DNA of 64,000 nt, taken from assembly GCF_031954525.1 (NCBI RefSeq), contig NZ_CP134867.1, positions 3,658,001 to 3,722,000 of the forward strand, read 5' to 3'. Shown one piece after another: positions 36,225 through 45,791 of this stretch. The notes beneath the pieces are model-generated. The model did not search any database. It worked only from the letters and a program-made list of their open reading frames with translations, and was not told the DNA's origin. Position numbers and translations under genes: made by a program. How positions within the stretch are numbered: the first letter of the stretch is position 1; every line of letters begins with the position of its first letter. The stretch is from Dyella sp. BiH032. Lineage in GTDB: Bacteria; Pseudomonadota; Gammaproteobacteria; Xanthomonadales; Rhodanobacteraceae.

Positions 36225-37506
36225 GCGCTACGACGTCCTGGTGATCGGCGCCGGCCCCGCGGGGCTCGCGGCCGCGCGGGCGGCCGCGTCGCATGGCGCG
36301 CAGGTCGGCCTGGTCGATGCGCAGCCGCGCGCGGGTGGGCAGGTGTGGCGCCACGACGTGCGCCATGGCGCACCACGCGCCGCGCGCGAGGCTATCGCCG
36401 CGCTGCGCGGCGTGACTCTGCTCGCGCAGCACAGCATCGTCGCCAGCGACGACGGCGCGCTCCGCGCGGAAACGCCGGATGGCTCAACCTTGCTCGGCTA
36501 CAGGGCACTCGTCCTCGCCACCGGCGCACGCGAACTGCTGCTCCCCTTCCCCGGCTGGACGCTGCCCGGTGTCAGCGGTGCGGGCGGCCTGCAGGCGTTG
36601 GCCAAGCAGGGCTGGCCGGTGAACGGCAAGCGCGTGGTGATCGCCGGCAGCGGCCCGCTGCTGCTTGCCGCGGCAGCGACCCTGCGCGCGCACGGCGCGA
36701 AGGTGCTGGGCATCCACGAACAGGCCTCCGCCGCCAGTGTGCGTGCCTTCGCGGGGCAGCTGATCCACTGGCCCGCGCGCGCGCTTCAAGCCGTCGCGCT
36801 GCGCGCCAAGCTGACGGGCGTGCCCTACTGCTTCGGCTCCATCGTCCGCCGTGCGCACGGCGACGGCGCGCTGCGCATGGTGGAGATCGAAGACGCGCAC
36901 GGCACGACCTGCGTGGACTGCGACCTGCTCGGGGTCGGCTACGGCCTCGTGCCGAATGTCGAACTCGCCCAGATGCTTGGCTGCGCGCTCGACCACGCCT
37001 CGGTCCATCCTCGCGTGCAAGTCGATGAACTCTTGCGCACCAGCGTGCCCTCCGTGTTCGCCGCCGGTGAAGCCGGCGGCATCGGCGGCCTCGCGGTGGC
37101 GCGCATCGAAGGCGCGATCGCCGGCCACCTGGCCGCCGGGCACCAGGACGATGCGCACGCCCTGATGCCGGAACGCGAACGCGAGCGCCGCTTCGGCGCA
37201 CTGCTGGCGAAACACTTCTCCCCTGGTGCACGCGTGCACGCGCTCGCCATGCCGGACACGCTCATCTGCCGTTGCGAGGACGTCCCGCTCGGCGCCCTGG
37301 ACGGCTTCGCCGACGCGCGCGATGCCAAGCTCGCCACGCGCTGCGGCATGGGCGCGTGCCAGGGCCGCATCTGCGGCGCCGCGCTCGCCGAGCTGGGCCG
37401 CTTCCCGCGCGGCGCCGGCCGCCCGCCCCTGTTTCCGGCCCGCCTCGCCACCCTGGCGGGGCTCGCCGACCTTTCCCCTTCCGAGAACACTGAGGTAACG
37501 CCATGA
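36217..37506 (+). CDS. D-hydroxyproline dehydrogenase, FAD/BFD subunit
   Basis: A 429-residue HcnB-like subunit: N-terminal FAD/NAD-type Rossmann motif (DVLVIGAGPAGLAAARAA), a second dinucleotide motif (RVVIAGSGPLLLAAAATL) and a C-terminal bacterioferredoxin-like [2Fe-2S] domain with cysteines in LICRCEDVPLG and CGMGACQGRICG (from about residue 350). It overlaps the small subunit gene by eight bases and its stop overlaps the next ATG (ATGA). Confidence 0.93.
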   Translation: MTERYDVLVIGAGPAGLAAARAAASHGAQVGLVDAQPRAGGQVWRHDVRHGAPRAAREAIAALRGVTLLAQHSIVASDDGALRAETPDGSTLLGYRALVLATGARELLLPFPGWTLPGVSGAGGLQALAKQGWPVNGKRVVIAGSGPLLLAAAATLRAHGAKVLGIHEQASAASVRAFAGQLIHWPARALQAVALRAKLTGVPYCFGSIVRRAHGDGALRMVEIEDAHGTTCVDCDLLGVGYGLVPNVELAQMLGCALDHASVHPRVQVDELLRTSVPSVFAAGEAGGIGGLAVARIEGAIAGHLAAGHQDDAHALMPERERERRFGALLAKHFSPGARVHALAMPDTLICRCEDVPLGALDGFADARDAKLATRCGMGACQGRICGAALAELGRFPRGAGRPPLFPARLATLAGLADLSPSENTEVTP

Positions 37507-38408
37507 GCAACGCTTCCATCTGGCGCGGGGTGATCCCCGCCATCACCACGCCCTTCGCCGCCGATGGCCAGGTCGACCATGCCTTCCTCGCCAAGCATGC
37601 CAACCAGCTGATCGATGCCGGCTGCACGGGCATCGTGCCGCTGGGCTCGCTCGGCGAGGCGGCCACGCTCACGTTCGACGAAAAGATCGAGATCATCCGC
37701 ACGCTGGTGAAGGCACTGAACGGCCGCGCCCCGGTGATTCCCGGCATCGCCGCGCTCTCCACCGCCGAAGCCGTGCGCCTGGCGAAGGAAGCCAAGGCGC
37801 TGGGCTGCTCCGGCCTGATGGTGCTGCCGCCCTACGTGTACTCCACCGATTGGCGCGAGATGGGCGCGCACCTGCGCGCGGTGATCGCCGCCACCGACCT
37901 GCCCTGCATGCTCTACAACAACCCCATCGCCTACAAGACGGATTTCGCGCCGGAGCAGATCGCCGAACTGGCGCGCGAATTCCCGAACGTGCAGGCGGTG
38001 AAGGAATCCTCCGGCGACGTGCGCCGCTTCGCCGGCATCCGCGCGCTGCTGGGCGACCGCCTGGAACTGCTGGTGGGCATGGACGACGCCATCGTCGAAG
38101 GCGTCGCGATGGGCGCGCGCGGCTGGATCGCCGGCCTGGTGAACGCCTATCCGAAGGAATCGGTCAAGCTGTTCGAGCTGGCGCGCGATGGCCATGCCGA
38201 CGCGGCGCTGGAACTGTACAGGTGGTTCCTCCCGCTGCTGCGCCTGGACACGGTCCCTAAGTTCGTGCAGCTCATCAAGCTGGTGCAGGCCAAGGTCGGC
38301 ATGGGCAGCGAACAAGTGCGCGCGCCGCGCCTGGCGATGGCTGGCGAGGAACGCGAAGCGGCGCTGCGTGTGATCGACCACGCCATCGCCCACGCACCGA
38401 AGGTGTGA
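37503..38408 (+). CDS. 1-Pyrroline-4-hydroxy-2-carboxylate deaminase (DapA family)
   Basis: A 301-residue class I aldolase-fold enzyme. Schiff-base Lys167 (AVKESSGD) and Tyr138 (MLYNNPIAY) are the DapA-family catalytic pair, with GSLGEAATLT for carboxylate binding. In this operon the reaction is deamination and dehydration of pyrroline-4-hydroxy-2-carboxylate to 2-oxoglutarate semialdehyde. The order between the dehydrogenase subunits and the aldehyde dehydrogenase matches the pathway and rules out a lysine-biosynthesis role. Confidence 0.93.
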   Translation: MSNASIWRGVIPAITTPFAADGQVDHAFLAKHANQLIDAGCTGIVPLGSLGEAATLTFDEKIEIIRTLVKALNGRAPVIPGIAALSTAEAVRLAKEAKALGCSGLMVLPPYVYSTDWREMGAHLRAVIAATDLPCMLYNNPIAYKTDFAPEQIAELAREFPNVQAVKESSGDVRRFAGIRALLGDRLELLVGMDDAIVEGVAMGARGWIAGLVNAYPKESVKLFELARDGHADAALELYRWFLPLLRLDTVPKFVQLIKLVQAKVGMGSEQVRAPRLAMAGEEREAALRVIDHAIAHAPKV

Positions 38409-38409
38409 C

Positions 38410-40020
38410 ATGGCCGTGCAACCCGATCCTATCCAGCCCGTTTTGATCGAAGGCGACTGGCGCGCGGCACGCGCGCCAGTCGGTCAGTTCCGCGCCGAAA
38501 ACCCGGCGACGGGCGAACCGATCGGCCCGACCTTCCCCATCTGCGGCGCGGCCGATGTGGAAGCCGCGCTGGCCGCCGCCACGGCCGTGGCCGGCGAGCT
38601 CGCCGCCGCATCGCCGGAGCGCATCGCCGCGTTCCTGGAGGCGTACGCGGATGGCATCGAAGCGGATGTGGAAGCGCTGGTCGAGATCGCCCACGCCGAG
38701 ACCGCCCTGCCCAAGCAGCCCCGCTTGGGCGCCGTCGAGTTGCCGCGTACCACGGGCCAGCTGCGCCAGGCCGCCAAGGCCGTGCGCAGCTACGCGTGGA
38801 CGCAGCCGGTGATCGACACCGCGGCGAACCTGCGCTCGCATCTCGCGCCCCTGGGCAAGCCGGTGCTGGTGTTCGGCCCCAACAACTTCCCGTTCGCCTT
38901 CAACGCGATCGCCGGCAGCGATTTCGCCTCGGCCATCGCCGCGCGCAATCCGGTCATCGCGAAGGCGCACCCCTCCCATCCGGCCACCAGCGCACGCTTG
39001 GCGCGCATCGCCCACGAAGCGCTGCGCAAGAGCGGCCTGCCCGCCGCCGCGGTGCAGATGCTCTACCACTTCGACCACGCCATCGGCGCGACGCTGGCCG
39101 GCGATCCGCGCCTGGGCGCGATCGGCTTCACCGGCAGCCGCGCCGGCGGCCTCGCGCTGAAAGCCGCGGCGGACGCGGCGGGCGTGCCTGTCTACGTGGA
39201 GATGTCCAGCGTCAACCCGGTGTTCCTGTTGCCCGGCGCGCTGGCCGAACGCGGCGCGGCGCTGGCCCAGGAGTTCTTCACGTCCTGCACCATGGGCAGC
39301 GGCCAGTTCTGCACCAATCCCGGCGTGGTCATCGTGCCACGCGGCGCGGACGGCGATGCGTTCGTGGCCGCGGCCACGGCGCACTTCGCCGGCGCGGCGC
39401 CCAGCGTGCTGTTTTCGCGCGGCGTGCTCGACCACCTGCAGCAAGGCGTGGCGACCTTGCGCAAGGCGGGCGCGCAACTCCTCGCCGGCGGCGAAGCCGG
39501 CGCGCCCGGCTACCGTCATGCGCCAACGCTGCTTGAAGTGGATGCAGCGCAGTTCCTGCGCGAGCCGAAAGCACTGCAGACCGAAGCCTTCGGTCCGGTC
39601 AGCCTGTTGGTGCGCGTGGACGATGTGGCGCAGATGGCCCAGGTGGCCTCCGCCTTCGAAGGCAACCTCACCGGTACGCTTTACACGGCCGGCAACGGCG
39701 CCGACGACGCGGCATCGGCCGAGGTCGCACGCGCGCTGCGTCCGCGCGTCGGACGCCTGATCGGCAACCGCATGCCCACCGGCGTGGCCGTCAGTCCCGC
39801 CATGAACCACGGCGGTCCGTATCCCAGCACCGGCCATCCCGGCTTCACCGCGGTGGGCATGCCCGCCGCGATCCGGCGCTTCGCCGCGCTGCATTGCTAC
39901 GACAACCTGCCCGAGCACCTGCTGCCGCCCGAGCTGCGCGACCACAACCCCGGTGGCGTGGCGCGGCAGATCGACGGCTGCTGGTGCGTGGACGACCTCG
40001 ACGGAGCCGAGCCGGCATGA
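38410..40020 (+). CDS. 2-Oxoglutarate semialdehyde dehydrogenase
   Basis: A 536-residue NAD(P)-dependent aldehyde dehydrogenase that makes 2-oxoglutarate, linking hydroxyproline to the citric acid cycle. Active-site Cys is in MGSGQFCTNPG and the general-base Glu in VYVEMSSVNPVF; the NADP-binding region has FGPNNFPFAFNAIAGSD. The sequence class (long, GSGQFCTNPG) is that of hydroxyproline/arabinose pathway KGSADH. It starts one base after the deaminase stop and its own stop overlaps the prolidase ATG. Confidence 0.95.
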   Translation: MAVQPDPIQPVLIEGDWRAARAPVGQFRAENPATGEPIGPTFPICGAADVEAALAAATAVAGELAAASPERIAAFLEAYADGIEADVEALVEIAHAETALPKQPRLGAVELPRTTGQLRQAAKAVRSYAWTQPVIDTAANLRSHLAPLGKPVLVFGPNNFPFAFNAIAGSDFASAIAARNPVIAKAHPSHPATSARLARIAHEALRKSGLPAAAVQMLYHFDHAIGATLAGDPRLGAIGFTGSRAGGLALKAAADAAGVPVYVEMSSVNPVFLLPGALAERGAALAQEFFTSCTMGSGQFCTNPGVVIVPRGADGDAFVAAATAHFAGAAPSVLFSRGVLDHLQQGVATLRKAGAQLLAGGEAGAPGYRHAPTLLEVDAAQFLREPKALQTEAFGPVSLLVRVDDVAQMAQVASAFEGNLTGTLYTAGNGADDAASAEVARALRPRVGRLIGNRMPTGVAVSPAMNHGGPYPSTGHPGFTAVGMPAAIRRFAALHCYDNLPEHLLPPELRDHNPGGVARQIDGCWCVDDLDGAEPA

Positions 40021-41222
40021 GCGCTGCACAGATCGGCGGTCTCGATCTTGCCCAGGCGCGCGCGCGGTTGCGTCCCTGGGCGACGCCCGCGCCGGCGATC
40101 GACTCGCATGAATATCAACAACGCCTGGAGCACGCCCGTGCGCTGCTGCGCGCGCAGCGGCTGGATGCGCTGCTGATCACCGCCGGCACCTCGCTGCGCT
40201 ACTTCACCGGCGTGGCCTGGGGGGCCAGCGAGCGGCTGGTGGGCATGCTGCTCACCGCGCAAGGCGACCCCATCCTGATCTGCCCCGGCTTCGAGGCCGG
40301 CTCGCTGGCGGCCGTGCTCCGGATTCCCGCCGACGTGCGCCTGTGGGAAGAACACGAGGACCCGCAGCAGCTGGTCGCCGACGCCATGGCCGAACGCGGC
40401 GCCGGCAGCCTCGCGCTCGACCCCGCGGCGCCCTACGTCGTGGCCGAGCGGCTGCGCGCGGTGCTCGGCGGCAAGCCGGTGGCCGACGCCAGCGCGATCG
40501 TGGACGGCTGCCGCATGTGCAAGTCGTCCGCGGAACTGGCGCTGATGAAACAAGCCACCGCAATGACGCTGGAAGTGCACCGCCTCGCCGCTGGCCTCAT
40601 GCGCGAAGGCATCTCGCGCACCGAGCTGGCGCTTTTCGTCGACGAGGCGCACCGCGCCATGGGTGCCGACAACGGTTCAACTTTCTGCATCGTGCAGTTC
40701 GGCCATGCCACCGCGTATCCGCACGGCATCCCCGGCGAGCAGTACCTGGAGCGCGACCAGCTGGTGCTGATCGATACCGGCTGCACCGTGCAGGGCTACC
40801 ACTCCGACATCACGCGCACCTATGTCTTCGGCACGCCCACCGCCGAGCAGGCGCGCATCTGGGAACTGGAGCAGGCCGCGCAGCGCGCAGCGTTCGAAGC
40901 CGTGCGCCCCGGCGTGCACTGCGAGACCGTGGACGAAGCCGCGCGCGCGGTGGTCGAGCGCGCCGGCCTGGGTCCGGACTACCGCCTGCCCGGCATCCCC
41001 CACCGCACCGGCCACGGCTGCGGCATGGCCATCCACGAGATGCCCTACCTGGTGCGCGGCTCGCGCACCGTGCTGCGGCCCGGCATGTGCTGCAGCGACG
41101 AACCGATGATCGTGGTCCCCGAGCGCTTCGGCGTGCGGCTGGAGGATCACTTCTACGTCACCGAAGACGGCGCGGCCTGGTTCACGCCACCGTCGCCGGC
41201 CATCGACCAGCCCTTTGCATGA
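40017..41222 (+). CDS. M24 Xaa-Pro dipeptidase (prolidase)
   Basis: A 401-residue M24B aminopeptidase-P/prolidase fold protein with an N-terminal creatinase-like domain (residues about 30-165) and a pita-bread domain. All five metal ligands are present: Asp253 (LIDTGCTV), Asp264 (YHSDITRT), His333 (RTGHGCG), Glu362 (SDEPMIV) and Glu376 (RLEDHFY). Cytosolic, with no signal peptide. Prolidases cut dipeptides with C-terminal proline or hydroxyproline; its ATGA overlap with the hydroxyproline operon indicates it supplies free hydroxyproline from peptides. Confidence 0.93.
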   Translation: MSAAQIGGLDLAQARARLRPWATPAPAIDSHEYQQRLEHARALLRAQRLDALLITAGTSLRYFTGVAWGASERLVGMLLTAQGDPILICPGFEAGSLAAVLRIPADVRLWEEHEDPQQLVADAMAERGAGSLALDPAAPYVVAERLRAVLGGKPVADASAIVDGCRMCKSSAELALMKQATAMTLEVHRLAAGLMREGISRTELALFVDEAHRAMGADNGSTFCIVQFGHATAYPHGIPGEQYLERDQLVLIDTGCTVQGYHSDITRTYVFGTPTAEQARIWELEQAAQRAAFEAVRPGVHCETVDEAARAVVERAGLGPDYRLPGIPHRTGHGCGMAIHEMPYLVRGSRTVLRPGMCCSDEPMIVVPERFGVRLEDHFYVTEDGAAWFTPPSPAIDQPFA

Positions 41223-41241
41223 AGCACCGAGAGAGGAGCCG

Positions 41242-43005
41242 ATGAAAAGACCGATCGCCACCTTCACCTGCGCCATCTGCCTCGCCATCGCTCCTCTCCT
41301 CGGCCACGCCGCCGACGATGCGGACGCGCGCTTCCGCGCCGTCTACACGCAGGAATGGCAGTGGCGGCAGGCGCAATTCGCCGGTGGCGACGACGAGGAC
41401 GGCGGCGGCAAGCCGGCCGCCCATCTTCCCAAGGTGGATCCGGCCACGCAGGCCGCGCGCGAGCGCTACTGGGCCGACGTGCTGAAGCGCCTCGACGCGA
41501 TCTCGCCGAAGGACCTGCGCGGCGACGATCCGGTCAACTATGCCGTGTACCGCAACCAGATCGAGACGCTGCTGGCGGACCAGCGCTTCCGCACCTGGGA
41601 GATGCCGTTCAACAGCGACACCGCGTTCTGGACCAACCTCGGCTTCACCGCGCGCAAGCCGATGCGTACCGCCGAGGACTATCGCCGCTACCTCGGCCAG
41701 CTGCACGACGTGCCGCGCTACTTCGACGAACAGATCGCCAACATGCGTGCGGGGCTGGCACGCGGCTTCAGCGTGCCGCGCGTGACGCTGACTGGTCGCG
41801 ATCAGTCCATTGCCGACGTGGCGAATGCCAAGGGCGACGGCAACCTCTTCTACACGCCGTTTCGCCAAATGCCGGACAGCATCCCGGCCGCCACGCAGGA
41901 ACAGCTGCGCGCGGAGGCCCGTACGGCAATCCGCGAGCACGTCGTTCCTGCCTACGCCAAGCTGCTCGACTTCATGCGCAACACCTACATGAAGCAGGCG
42001 CGCACCACGCTCGCGGCCGAAGCGATGCCGGACGGCAAGGCGTTCTACCAGGCGCAGATCCGCGAGTTCACCACGCTGGACCTGAGCCCGGAAGAGATCC
42101 ATGCGATCGGTCAGAAAGAAGTGGCGCGCATCCGCGCCGAGATGGACGAGGCCATCCGCGACAGCGGCTTCAAGGGCAGCTTCGCCGAATTCCTGCATTA
42201 TCTGCGTACCGACCCGAAGTTCTATCCGAAGAGCGCCGACGAGCTGCTCAAAGACGCCGCCTGGATCGCCAAGCGCGTGGACGGCAAGATCGGCCAGTAC
42301 ATCGGCCGCCTGCCGCGCCAGCGCTTCGCCATCGAGCCGGTCCCGACCGACCTGGCGCCGTTCTACACCGGCGGCCGCGGCGGCCCGGGCATCTACCTGG
42401 TCAATACCTACAACTTGCCCTCGCGCCCGCTGTACTCGCTGACCGCGCTGACCTTGCACGAGTCCGCGCCAGGCCATGCGATGCAGATGCCGCTGGCCGC
42501 CGAGCACGAGGGCCTGCCCGACTTCCGCCGCTACACCTATATCTCCGCCTATGGCGAAGGCTGGGCGCTGTACTCCGAACGCCTGGGCGTGGAGATGGGC
42601 ATGTACGACACGCCCTACGACCGCTTCGGTTACCTCAGCTATCAGATGTGGCGCGCCTGCCGCCTGGTGGTGGACACCGGCATTCACCACCTCGGTTGGA
42701 CGCGCGAACAGGCCCAGGCCTTCATGCGCGACCACACCGCGCTGAGCGAACACGAGATCGAGACCGAGGTAGACCGCTACATCGCCTGGCCCGGCCAGGC
42801 GCTGTCGTACTACCTGGGCGAGATGGCCATCGTCGACGCGCGCGCCAAGGCCGAGAAAGCCTTGGGCGAGCGCTTCGACCTGCGCGCGTTCCACGACACG
42901 GTGCTGTCGCTCGGCTCGGTGCCGCTGCCGGTACTGCAACAACGGGTGGACGCGTTCATCGCCGGGGGCGGCAAGTCGCCCTATGCGGAGGCGAAGGCAC
43001 CGTAA
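41242..43005 (+). CDS. Exported DUF885 peptidase-like protein
   Basis: A 587-residue protein with a signal peptide (LAIAPLLGHA) and AGGAG six bases before the ATG. It belongs to the DUF885 family, with the HESAPGH motif (residues 406-412, in LTLHESAPGHAMQM) and GEGWALYSERLGVEMGMY. The Glu/His arrangement resembles a zinc peptidase, and some relatives have been reported to have peptidase activity. Twenty bases behind the prolidase gene, it probably trims proline-rich peptides in the periplasm. Activity is inferred. Confidence 0.85.
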   Translation: MKRPIATFTCAICLAIAPLLGHAADDADARFRAVYTQEWQWRQAQFAGGDDEDGGGKPAAHLPKVDPATQAARERYWADVLKRLDAISPKDLRGDDPVNYAVYRNQIETLLADQRFRTWEMPFNSDTAFWTNLGFTARKPMRTAEDYRRYLGQLHDVPRYFDEQIANMRAGLARGFSVPRVTLTGRDQSIADVANAKGDGNLFYTPFRQMPDSIPAATQEQLRAEARTAIREHVVPAYAKLLDFMRNTYMKQARTTLAAEAMPDGKAFYQAQIREFTTLDLSPEEIHAIGQKEVARIRAEMDEAIRDSGFKGSFAEFLHYLRTDPKFYPKSADELLKDAAWIAKRVDGKIGQYIGRLPRQRFAIEPVPTDLAPFYTGGRGGPGIYLVNTYNLPSRPLYSLTALTLHESAPGHAMQMPLAAEHEGLPDFRRYTYISAYGEGWALYSERLGVEMGMYDTPYDRFGYLSYQMWRACRLVVDTGIHHLGWTREQAQAFMRDHTALSEHEIETEVDRYIAWPGQALSYYLGEMAIVDARAKAEKALGERFDLRAFHDTVLSLGSVPLPVLQQRVDAFIAGGGKSPYAEAKAP

Positions 43006-43038
43006 CGCACAACACGACGAGGTTTCGGGGAGGAACCG

Positions 43039-44454
43039 ATGGCGCTGATCGACGACATCATCCGGCGCAAGCCGGTGGAAAGCCTGCAAAGCGAGGCGGA
43101 CAAAGGCACCGGCCTGCGGCGCGTGCTCGGCCTGTGGCAACTCACTGCCATCGGCCTGGGCGGCATCATCGGCGTGGGCATCTTCGTGCTCACCGGCACT
43201 GTGGCGGCCACGCAAGCGGGACCGGCAGTGCTGCTGTCGTTCCTGCTCGCCGGCATCGCCAGCGCGGCGGCGGCGCTGTGTTACGCGGAATTCGCGGGGC
43301 TCATTCCCGTCTCCGGCAGCGCGTATACGTACGGCTATGCCGTGCTGGGCGAATTCGCCGGCTGGATCATCGGCTGGGATCTCCTGCTGGAATACGCGCT
43401 GATCGCCGCGGTGGTGGCGGTGGGCTGGTCCGGTTATGCGCAGGTGTTGCTCGACAGCGCCGGCCTGCCGCTGCCGACCTGGGCGCAGGGCGCCTGGGGC
43501 ACCGCGCCGGGAAGAGTGGTGAATCTCCCCGCGATCGTGGTGTCCGCGGCCATCACCGCTCTGCTCGCGGTGCGCATGGAATGGGGCGCGCGCTTCAACA
43601 CGCTGATCGTGGCGATCAAGATCGCCGGCGCCGCCCTGATCGTGATCGCCGGCGCCGCGTACGTGAAGCCGGAACGCTGGCATCCCTTCATGCCCTTCGG
43701 CATGCACGGCGTGGTGACCGGCGCGGCCGTGGTGTTCTTCGCCGTGTTCGGCTACGACATGCTGACCACCGCCGCCGAGGAGTCGCGCAACCCGCAACGC
43801 GACCTCCCGCGCGCCGTATTGCTGTCGCTGGGCATTGCGATGCTGCTGTATTTCGCCATCTGCCTGGTACTCACCGGCATCGTGCCTTACACCACGCTGG
43901 ACAACGACGCGCCGGTGGCGAACGCCTTCATCCGCATCGGCATGCCATGGACGATGGCGGTGATCTCGCTCGCTTCGGTATGCGGCATCACCAGCGTGAT
44001 CTTCGCCAACCTGCTGGCCGGCGCTCGCATCGGCTTCAGCCTGGGCCGCGACGGCCTGCTGCCAAGCTGGTTCGCCGGCGTGCACCCGCGCTGGCGCACG
44101 CCGCACCGCTCGACGATTCTGCTGGGCACCGTGACGGCCGTGGCGGCAGGACTGTTTCCGCTGGACGAATTGGCAAAGCTGGTGAACATCGGCGTCCTCG
44201 GCGCCTTCATCGTGATCTGCACCGCGGTGGCGGTACTGCGAGTGCGACAGCCGAACCTGCACCGCCCGTTCCGCACGCCCTGGGTGCCCTTCGTGCCGCT
44301 GGTGGGCGTCGGTTTTTCCTGCTGGCTGATCTGGGGACTGCCCGTCGTGACGTATGTGCGGTTCGGGATCTGGCTGCTGGTCGGGTGCGTGGTTTATCTG
44401 GCCTATGGGCGCAGGCATAGCAAGTTGGTGGTGGTGAAGGAGCGGGTGGGCTGA
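43039..44454 (+). CDS. APC-superfamily amino-acid permease
   Basis: A 471-residue cytoplasmic-membrane transporter with twelve hydrophobic segments. The first helix has the APC signature GLWQLTAIGLGGIIGVGIFVLTG; FAVFGYDMLTTAAEESRNPQRDLP in the middle is typical of the CAT/YfnA-like branch. Gap to the DUF885 gene is 33 bases, so it may end the hydroxyproline transcript and import proline, hydroxyproline or other amino acids. The next feature is a repeat element. Confidence 0.9.
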   Translation: MALIDDIIRRKPVESLQSEADKGTGLRRVLGLWQLTAIGLGGIIGVGIFVLTGTVAATQAGPAVLLSFLLAGIASAAAALCYAEFAGLIPVSGSAYTYGYAVLGEFAGWIIGWDLLLEYALIAAVVAVGWSGYAQVLLDSAGLPLPTWAQGAWGTAPGRVVNLPAIVVSAAITALLAVRMEWGARFNTLIVAIKIAGAALIVIAGAAYVKPERWHPFMPFGMHGVVTGAAVVFFAVFGYDMLTTAAEESRNPQRDLPRAVLLSLGIAMLLYFAICLVLTGIVPYTTLDNDAPVANAFIRIGMPWTMAVISLASVCGITSVIFANLLAGARIGFSLGRDGLLPSWFAGVHPRWRTPHRSTILLGTVTAVAAGLFPLDELAKLVNIGVLGAFIVICTAVAVLRVRQPNLHRPFRTPWVPFVPLVGVGFSCWLIWGLPVVTYVRFGIWLLVGCVVYLAYGRRHSKLVVVKERVG

Positions 44455-44478
44455 GGTGCATCTATAGCCTCCCATCCG

Positions 44479-45010
44479 CACGTCCCGCACTAGCTACGTT
44501 GTCGCAAGCACCCGCCCCTCATCCCGCCTTCTCCCCGGAAGGGAGAAGGAGAAGTGACGTACCGAGGCAAGAAAAAAAACGAGAGCGAGCGAAGCGACGC
44601 TCCGCGTTGCTTTTGATCTCCCGGGTTCCCTTCGCGGCGGTGAGGGCTGGACGATCAGGCTGCCGCAGGCGGGCGGGGACAGGGATGTCCCCGCCTTTTC
44701 GATCAGGGCATGGATGCCCTGTCGAAAAGCCCGGCCAGCCCTCAACGCACCCGGAGCAGCGTAGGCTGCGGAGGGCGCCGCGCAGGGGGCCCTCTCTTTT
44801 GGTTACTTTTTCTCTGGGCAAGCAGAGAAAAAGTAACTCGCTCTCCGGCAGGAGAGCGAAACCCCTCGCCCCTTGGGCGAGACAAGCAGACCACAAGGCG
44901 ACAACCGAGCCGTGCCGCCACTGGATTCCGGCCTACGCCGGAATGACGAGGATGAAGGCTGAGGTGAACCTCAGCACCCGTTGGGGTTCGCTCACCCCAA
45001 CCTACGTCCG
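44479..45010 (+). repeat. Multi-hairpin intergenic element, copy B
   Basis: Second copy of the element, between convergent genes (permease and universal stress protein). Here the long hairpin stem is GTTACTTTTTCTCT / AGAGAAAAAGTAAC, whose changes from copy A at two positions in the 5' arm are matched in the 3' arm. The closing pair GAGGGCTGG/CCAGCCCTC and the GCAGC-GTAG-GCTGC, CGCTCTCC-GGCA-GGAGAGCG and CTCGCCC..GGGCGAG hairpins are kept. The end carries TGGATTCCGGCCTACGCCGG, a palindrome that also occurs elsewhere in proteobacterial genomes. From 45011 to 45089 I see nothing else. Confidence 0.9.
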
Positions 45011-45089
45011 GCCTGCGCCGGAATAACGAACAGGCCAGTGCGAGGCGCCCCTCAAAGCGCCCACGAACAACCGCCAAAAAAAACGCCCC

Positions 45090-45503
45090 CTACCGACACA
45101 CCAACACCGGCACCCCACAATCCAACAAAACCTTCCGCGTCTCACTCCCCAACACCAGCGCCTGCACCCCACGCCGCCCATGCGACCCCATCACCACCAG
45201 GTCGCAACGCAACTCCCTCGCCGCGCGCACGATCGACTGCGCCGGATCGTTGCCATGCACAAGCACCACCTCGCAGGCGACTCCATGCCCGTTCGCCACC
45301 TCCTTGATGAAACGCAGGCGGGCCCGCGCCAAGCGCGTCTCCTCCTCCCCCACGGGCAGGCTCGCCGCGCTTCCGCCATGCGGATGCACCATGGCGAAAC
45401 CTGTGACGCGTGCACCCAGCGCCGCGGCCAGGCGGACGCCCAGGCGCACGGCGCACTCGGAGTGCGTCGAACCGTCAGTGGGGAGCAGCAGGTGGGTGAA
45501 CAT
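45090..45503 (-). CDS. Universal stress protein (UspA family)
   Basis: A 137-residue single-domain UspA protein. The ATP-binding signature GSHGRRGVQALVLGSETRKVLL (two short pieces here: GSHGRRG and LGSETRK) fits the G-2x-G-9x-G(S/T) rule, so it is the ATP-binding subclass. The start MFTHLLLPTDGS is typical. An FNR/ANR-type box (45574-45587) is 71 bases upstream, suggesting oxygen-limited expression, as for several pseudomonad usp genes. Confidence 0.92.
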   Translation of the reverse strand: MFTHLLLPTDGSTHSECAVRLGVRLAAALGARVTGFAMVHPHGGSAASLPVGEEETRLARARLRFIKEVANGHGVACEVVLVHGNDPAQSIVRAARELRCDLVVMGSHGRRGVQALVLGSETRKVLLDCGVPVLVCR

Positions 45504-45573
45504 GGCGTCCCTCGCCGCGCGCCGGGCGGCGCGGCGGTCGGAATCCACGCTAGCAAGGCGCTGTGCGCCGGCA

Positions 45574-45587
45574 TTGATCTGGATCAA
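45574..45587. promoter_or_regulatory. FNR/ANR box upstream of usp
   Basis: TTGATCTGGATCAA, a perfect match to the FNR/ANR consensus TTGAT-N4-ATCAA. It lies 71-84 bases before the usp start and 205 bases before the glycosidase-like gene on the other strand, so usp is the natural target. Confidence 0.75.
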
Positions 45588-45610
45588 TTCGTGCCCGCGC
45601 CCCCCGGTTG

Positions 45611-45625
45611 TGCGGTTTTCCGCAT
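45611..45625. promoter_or_regulatory. Palindrome TGCGGTTTTCCGCAT upstream of the Tat glycosidase-like gene
   Basis: Inverted repeat TGCGG-TTTT-CCGCA. The same site with AATT in the centre occurs before the GH127 gene (48353-48368). Two exported sugar-enzyme genes sharing a palindrome suggest one repressor; the protein is unknown. Confidence 0.5.
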
Positions 45626-45791
45626 GACAGCGGTCGCATCCGTGCAAGACCGCCCATCGGGGCGCGTGGGAGCCTGCAACTCCAGGCCCGCGCACGGAAG
45701 CCGCCTCCCCCTCTTCCGCCTGTGTCTACGGCGCGTGCGCGGGCCTGTTTTTTCGAATGCGTCGCGCGGGGAGCGGGGCCGGGGGAGAGGA

